Positions 18,836 through 20,782 of a stretch of 20,782 nt of DNA are shown here, piece by piece. A model generated the notes under the pieces. It worked only from the letters and a program-made list of their open reading frames with translations. It was not told where the DNA came from and did no database searches. Made by a program: the position numbers and the translations under genes. Source of the DNA: a virus; the IMG/VR virus record IMGVR_UViG_3300035698_009331, positions 1-20,782 of that record; one strand, 5' to 3'. Positions within the stretch are counted from its first letter, which is position 1. The number at the start of each line of letters is the position of its first letter.

Positions 18836-19156
18836 ATGAGCTTAGACGTAACTCTGATGGAAAACGGAGAAGAGGTTTACAGCGCAAACATAACGCATAA
18901 CCTCAACGAAATGGCAAAAGTCGCTGGTATTTATTCAGAGCTTTGGCGGCCTGAAGATGTTTGTGCAATTTTTGCGAAAGACATTGTCGTCGAGATCGCG
19001 AACGGATTGAAGAAGATGGTTGAAAATCCCGCTGTGTATGAAAAATATAACGCTCCAAACGGGTGGGGAACTTATAACAACTTCCTTCCTTGGGTGGCAA
19101 AATATCTTAGGGCGTGCCGAGATCATCCGAACGCGGTAATTTACATTAGCAGATAA
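18836..19156 (+). CDS. Conserved phage protein of unknown function, 106 aa
   Basis: The sequence follows a widespread phage family: MSLDVTL at the start, ANITHNLNEMAKVAGIYSEL (19-38), WRPEDV, EIANGLKKMVENPAVYEKYN and APNGWGTYNNFLPWVAKYL, with DHPNAVIYISR at the end. Members occur in many phages and prophages and are of uniform length; no activity is known to me. GAAAGGACACGG precedes the ATG. It probably has its own promoter and is coupled in transcription to the DUF3127 gene 18 nt downstream. Confidence 0.85.
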   Translation: MSLDVTLMENGEEVYSANITHNLNEMAKVAGIYSELWRPEDVCAIFAKDIVVEIANGLKKMVENPAVYEKYNAPNGWGTYNNFLPWVAKYLRACRDHPNAVIYISR

Positions 19157-19174
19157 AATAGAAGAGGAAAAATA

Positions 19175-19501
19175 ATGAGCGAAAAATACGAAATCAGAGG
19201 AACGGTAAAACTGATTCAGGAAACGCAGACATTTGCGTCTGGATTTACTAAACGCGAGCTTGTACTCACAGTTGAAGATAGCAAATATCCGCAAGATATA
19301 AACCTCGAATTTTTGAACGACAATGTAATCGTGTTGGACGAAATAAAAGCGGGTGACGTTGTGACTATTTACTTCAACATTCGAGGGCGTGAGTACAACG
19401 GAAAATATTTCAACAATTTGGTCGGCTGGAAGATCGCGGTTGATTCTGCGGTGGCCAAGACCGATCCGACGCCAGACACTAACGAAGACATTCCGTTTTA
19501 A
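19175..19501 (+). CDS. DUF3127 protein, OB-fold SSB-like
   Basis: Residues 5-90 match the DUF3127 pattern: EIRGTVKLIQETQTFASGF, KRELVLTVEDSKYPQDINLE, then GDVVTIYFNIRGREYNGKYF and a final NNLVGWKI. This family is predicted to be an OB-fold. The C-terminal tail is acidic and ends PDTNEDIPF, almost the same as the DDIPF tip by which bacterial SSB recruits partners. The length (108 aa) is that of a small SSB. I infer a phage single-strand DNA-binding protein serving the annealing protein at the head of the operon. AGAGGAAAAATA is the ribosome-binding site. Confidence 0.88.
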   Translation: MSEKYEIRGTVKLIQETQTFASGFTKRELVLTVEDSKYPQDINLEFLNDNVIVLDEIKAGDVVTIYFNIRGREYNGKYFNNLVGWKIAVDSAVAKTDPTPDTNEDIPF

Positions 19502-19502
19502 T

Positions 19503-19537
19503 TTGGTTACTTGAGACTGTCATTATCGCTTAACCAA
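19503..19537. repeat. Inverted repeat TTGGTTA-N21-TAACCAA
   Basis: A perfect 7-bp inverted repeat with a 21-nt loop begins 1 nt after the stop of the DUF3127 gene. It could form a hairpin in the 3' untranslated region or be a protein-binding site. No T-run follows. Confidence 0.5.
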
Positions 19538-19544
19538 CGGAGAT

Positions 19545-19575
19545 GCGACCCCGTGCAGTCAGTCGCTTGATTTTT
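19545..19575 (+). terminator. Possible intrinsic terminator at the operon end
   Basis: GCGAC (19545-19549) and GTCGC (19562-19566) form a 5-bp stem with a 12-nt loop, followed by TTGATTTTT. The stem is short, so this is only a candidate terminator between converging operons. The minus strand has no T-run after the stem. Confidence 0.45.
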
Positions 19576-19598
19576 AAAAACAGGGTGTCCACCATAAG

Positions 19599-19988
19599 CT
19601 AAATCTCAACCTCTGTATGAGCCGTAGTCTTCCTTCGACCGCCGTACTTACGGATCGCTTTAAGGCGTATCCAGGCGCGAAACTTTGACATCCCACCATT
19701 GACACACCTTGCATAGTATTCGGGGTCTACTGTGGGTTTATGGCTCCATGAGAGCAATCCTGCATTCATGGCATTATATCCAACATCGTGAACGAGTGAG
19801 GCAATCATCGAACTCTTCGTATCACGCGCCCCAGAGCTACCATCCCACGCATAACCAACACGAGCCGTCAAAAGCCCAGTTTTGTCTATGCTCCAAAAAG
19901 TTGTGACTATTCCTTTTTCTAACCGAATTGAAGTTTGGGTGGTATATTCTTCGGCTAGCTGGTATTTATACCCGATTCTATATTTCAC
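19599..19988 (-). CDS. DUF1353-like protein, 129 aa
   Basis: The core reads VGYAWDGSSGARDTKSSMIA and SLVHDVGYNAMNAGLL: the Asp-Gly-Ser-x-Gly-x-x-Asp and HDxxY pattern of DUF1353 (PF07087), a small phage-associated family often found near endolysin, holin and tail genes. The start codon is GTG, with AAGGTG just upstream, and it overlaps the previous gene by 11 nt. The C-terminus is basic (KYGGRRKTTAHTE). It closes the right-hand leftward operon. Activity is not established. Confidence 0.82.
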   Translation of the reverse strand: MKYRIGYKYQLAEEYTTQTSIRLEKGIVTTFWSIDKTGLLTARVGYAWDGSSGARDTKSSMIASLVHDVGYNAMNAGLLSWSHKPTVDPEYYARCVNGGMSKFRAWIRLKAIRKYGGRRKTTAHTEVEI

Positions 19989-20145
19989 CTTTTGCCTTCT
20001 CGTTTATCTTCAAGTCGAAAATGAGCCTTAAACGCATTCCATTAGCGTGTTTCATACGTTCTCTTACGATTCCAAACGCTTTGCAGAGGATGAAGCCGAT
20101 CCCAAACAGAGCGAGCGAAACCGTGAATGTGAACTCGTTGAACAT
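19978..20145 (-). CDS. Single-TM small protein, 55 aa
   Basis: The ATG at 20145 shares a base with the stop of the lipoprotein gene (TAATG). Residues 7-22 are hydrophobic (FTVSLALFGIGFILCK), a transmembrane segment, followed by a basic cytoplasmic-type region (RERMKHANGMRLRL). Together with the adjacent lipoprotein and the holin-like protein it makes a membrane cluster. No family recognised. Confidence 0.7.
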   Translation of the reverse strand: MFNEFTFTVSLALFGIGFILCKAFGIVRERMKHANGMRLRLIFDLKINEKAKGEI

Positions 20146-20324
20146 TATTTATAGCATCCGAACAGTTTCGCCGCCCCGCCTAAAACCTTAGCTCCAGCGT
20201 TAATGTTTTGCTCAACCGTGGATTTTTTAGCGGCTTGAAATTTAACCAACTGTGCATCATGAGCGCATCCGACCGAAATTAGAAACGCGCAAATCAATAG
20301 AAAAATAATACTAAACGTCTTCAT
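20145..20324 (-). CDS. Small phage lipoprotein, 59 aa
   Basis: AAAAGGAGAAATCAG precedes the ATG at 20324. The first 19 residues are a signal peptide (MKTFSIIFLLICAFLISVG) ending at Cys20; SVGC fits the relaxed lipobox. Cleavage would leave a 39-40 residue mature peptide anchored by its Cys, with an amphipathic Ala/Lys helix (HDAQLVKFQAAKKS) and a C-terminal Cys. Very short phage lipoproteins near a lysis cluster are often outer-membrane spanins (Rz1-like), though these are usually Pro-rich and this one is not. Confidence 0.78.
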   Translation of the reverse strand: MKTFSIIFLLICAFLISVGCAHDAQLVKFQAAKKSTVEQNINAGAKVLGGAAKLFGCYK

Positions 20325-20469
20325 CTGATTTCTCCTTTTCCGGTTTGTTAACCATTATTTTGTTCTCACCATCCCAAGGTATCACTCTTCCGCACCAAGG
20401 GCAAATCCAACACGCGGTAGGTTTTGCATACGGTTTCGGTTTCATTTGCCTGCCGCACTGACATCTCAT
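20311..20469 (-). CDS. Zinc-ribbon-like protein, 52 aa
   Basis: I start at 20469, 1 nt after the previous stop, with AGG upstream; the longer frame from 20517 overlaps the TM gene by 47 nt. The product MRCQCGRQMKPKPYAK continues with CWICPWCGR and then an acidic tail (EKEKSDEDV). Cys3, Cys5, Cys20, Cys23 and Cys26 are in a ribbon-like arrangement. It separates the TM protein and the lipoprotein in the same operon, overlapping the latter by 14 nt. Function unknown. Confidence 0.68.
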   Translation of the reverse strand: MRCQCGRQMKPKPYAKPTACWICPWCGRVIPWDGENKIMVNKPEKEKSDEDV

Positions 20470-20470
20470 T

Positions 20471-20653
20471 TTATTCTGACCTGTGATAAATTTGAACGTG
20501 CGTTTTGATTTTTTCATCTACATATTCGCGGCTGGCTAGTTTCCCAATCTGGGCGGACACAGCCCTGCCAACGCTCATGTTGCAGACCCATCCCAAAAAC
20601 CCACCGATAACCGCGACCGCCGTTGCTCCTGCCCCTATTGCTCCCCAGTCCAC
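20471..20653 (-). CDS. Holin-like single-TM protein, 60 aa
   Basis: The GTG start at 20653 has AAGAGGTTTAATT upstream. Residues 4-23 (GAIGAGATAVAVIGGFLGWV) form one Ala/Gly-rich transmembrane segment, followed by a charged amphipathic region (QIGKLASREYVDEKIKTHV). Size and layout resemble small class III-type or other single-TM holins and phage membrane proteins located near lysis genes. No endolysin is visible in the window, so the holin label is only tentative. Confidence 0.68.
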   Translation of the reverse strand: MDWGAIGAGATAVAVIGGFLGWVCNMSVGRAVSAQIGKLASREYVDEKIKTHVQIYHRSE

Positions 20654-20655
20654 AA

Positions 20656-20782
20656 TTAAACCTCTTCTTTCGGTAGTCGCTCGTTACGTTCAATCAAATC
20701 CAGCCAGTCACTTGACCCGCCTAAATAACTATCCCAGTCCGCCAAATCATCCGCCGTGACGTGGGTTGTGCGGTAATTTGGC
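20656..20782 (-). CDS. C-terminal end of an unrecognised protein (partial)
   Basis: An open frame enters from the right edge and reads about 41 residues (TTHVTADDLADWDSYLGG, then SDWLDLIERNERLPKEEV) to a TAA at 20658-20656. The acidic, Trp- and Leu-containing composition looks coding. The next gene starts 2 nt later, in the same operon. Family not identifiable from this fragment. Confidence 0.7.
   Translation of the reverse strand, partial: PNYRTTHVTADDLADWDSYLGGSSDWLDLIERNERLPKEEV

Noticed and set aside
1-20782. tRNA genes
   Set aside because: I found no cloverleaf with a GTTCRANYC-type arm and acceptor stem on either strand by eye.

Overview
The window is a stretch of a tailed (caudovirus-type) bacteriophage or prophage genome. 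The case rests on an adjacent terminase small and large subunit pair, a putative single-strand annealing protein with its usual coiled-coil neighbour, a DUF1376 replication-type protein, a DUF3127 protein with an SSB-like tail, two DNA methyltransferases, an HNH-type protein, and dozens of very small, tightly overlapping genes. No integrase, capsid, portal or tail gene is visible. Nearly every gene has a clear Shine-Dalgarno sequence, which argues against a Bacteroidetes host although DUF3127 is best known there. The GC-rich C5 methyltransferase ends in a 7-nt tandem repeat that looks like bacterial intergenic sequence. An uncultured, moderate-GC Gram-negative host is the best guess, at low confidence.

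Layout: (1) 1-680, plus: end of an unknown gene, a hypothetical gene and a 47-residue helix-turn-helix protein. (2) 2565-677, minus: packaging operon of a 91-residue hypothetical, TerS and TerL; TerL meets the HTH gene head-on with a 4-nt overlap. (3) 2566-2988: divergent control region with three promoter-like sites and four copies of TGACAC. (4) 2989-5606, plus: twelve tiny genes, most of unknown function, closed by a bidirectional terminator. (5) 11909-5683, minus: many small genes including four zinc-ribbon proteins, then DUF1376 and its partner, a micro-ORF, a DPPY-type adenine methyltransferase and a 50-residue protein. (6) 11979-12083: second divergent control region with a perfect 17-bp palindrome and a promoter. 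(7) 12084-19501, plus: recombination and DNA-metabolism operon (putative annealing protein, coiled-coil partner, small genes, GC-rich C5 methyltransferase, membrane coiled-coil protein, HNH protein, conserved phage protein, DUF3127). (8) 20782-19599, minus: lysis- or envelope-like cluster with a GTG-started single-TM protein, zinc ribbon, lipoprotein, second TM protein and a DUF1353-like protein.

The arms appear to divide the work: arm 7 handles recombination, ssDNA and DNA modification, arm 5 replication and host-takeover type functions, arm 2 packaging, arm 8 envelope functions. Several supported genes are shorter than 60 codons. Two small genes (starts at 4506 and 10205) read best as single proteins only if the ribosome shifts +1, or if one A is lost, at the same in-phase context AAA-G-CAA. 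A 33-nt element is present twice, exactly 12,200 nt apart, each time just behind a stop codon. These are the observations most worth checking.
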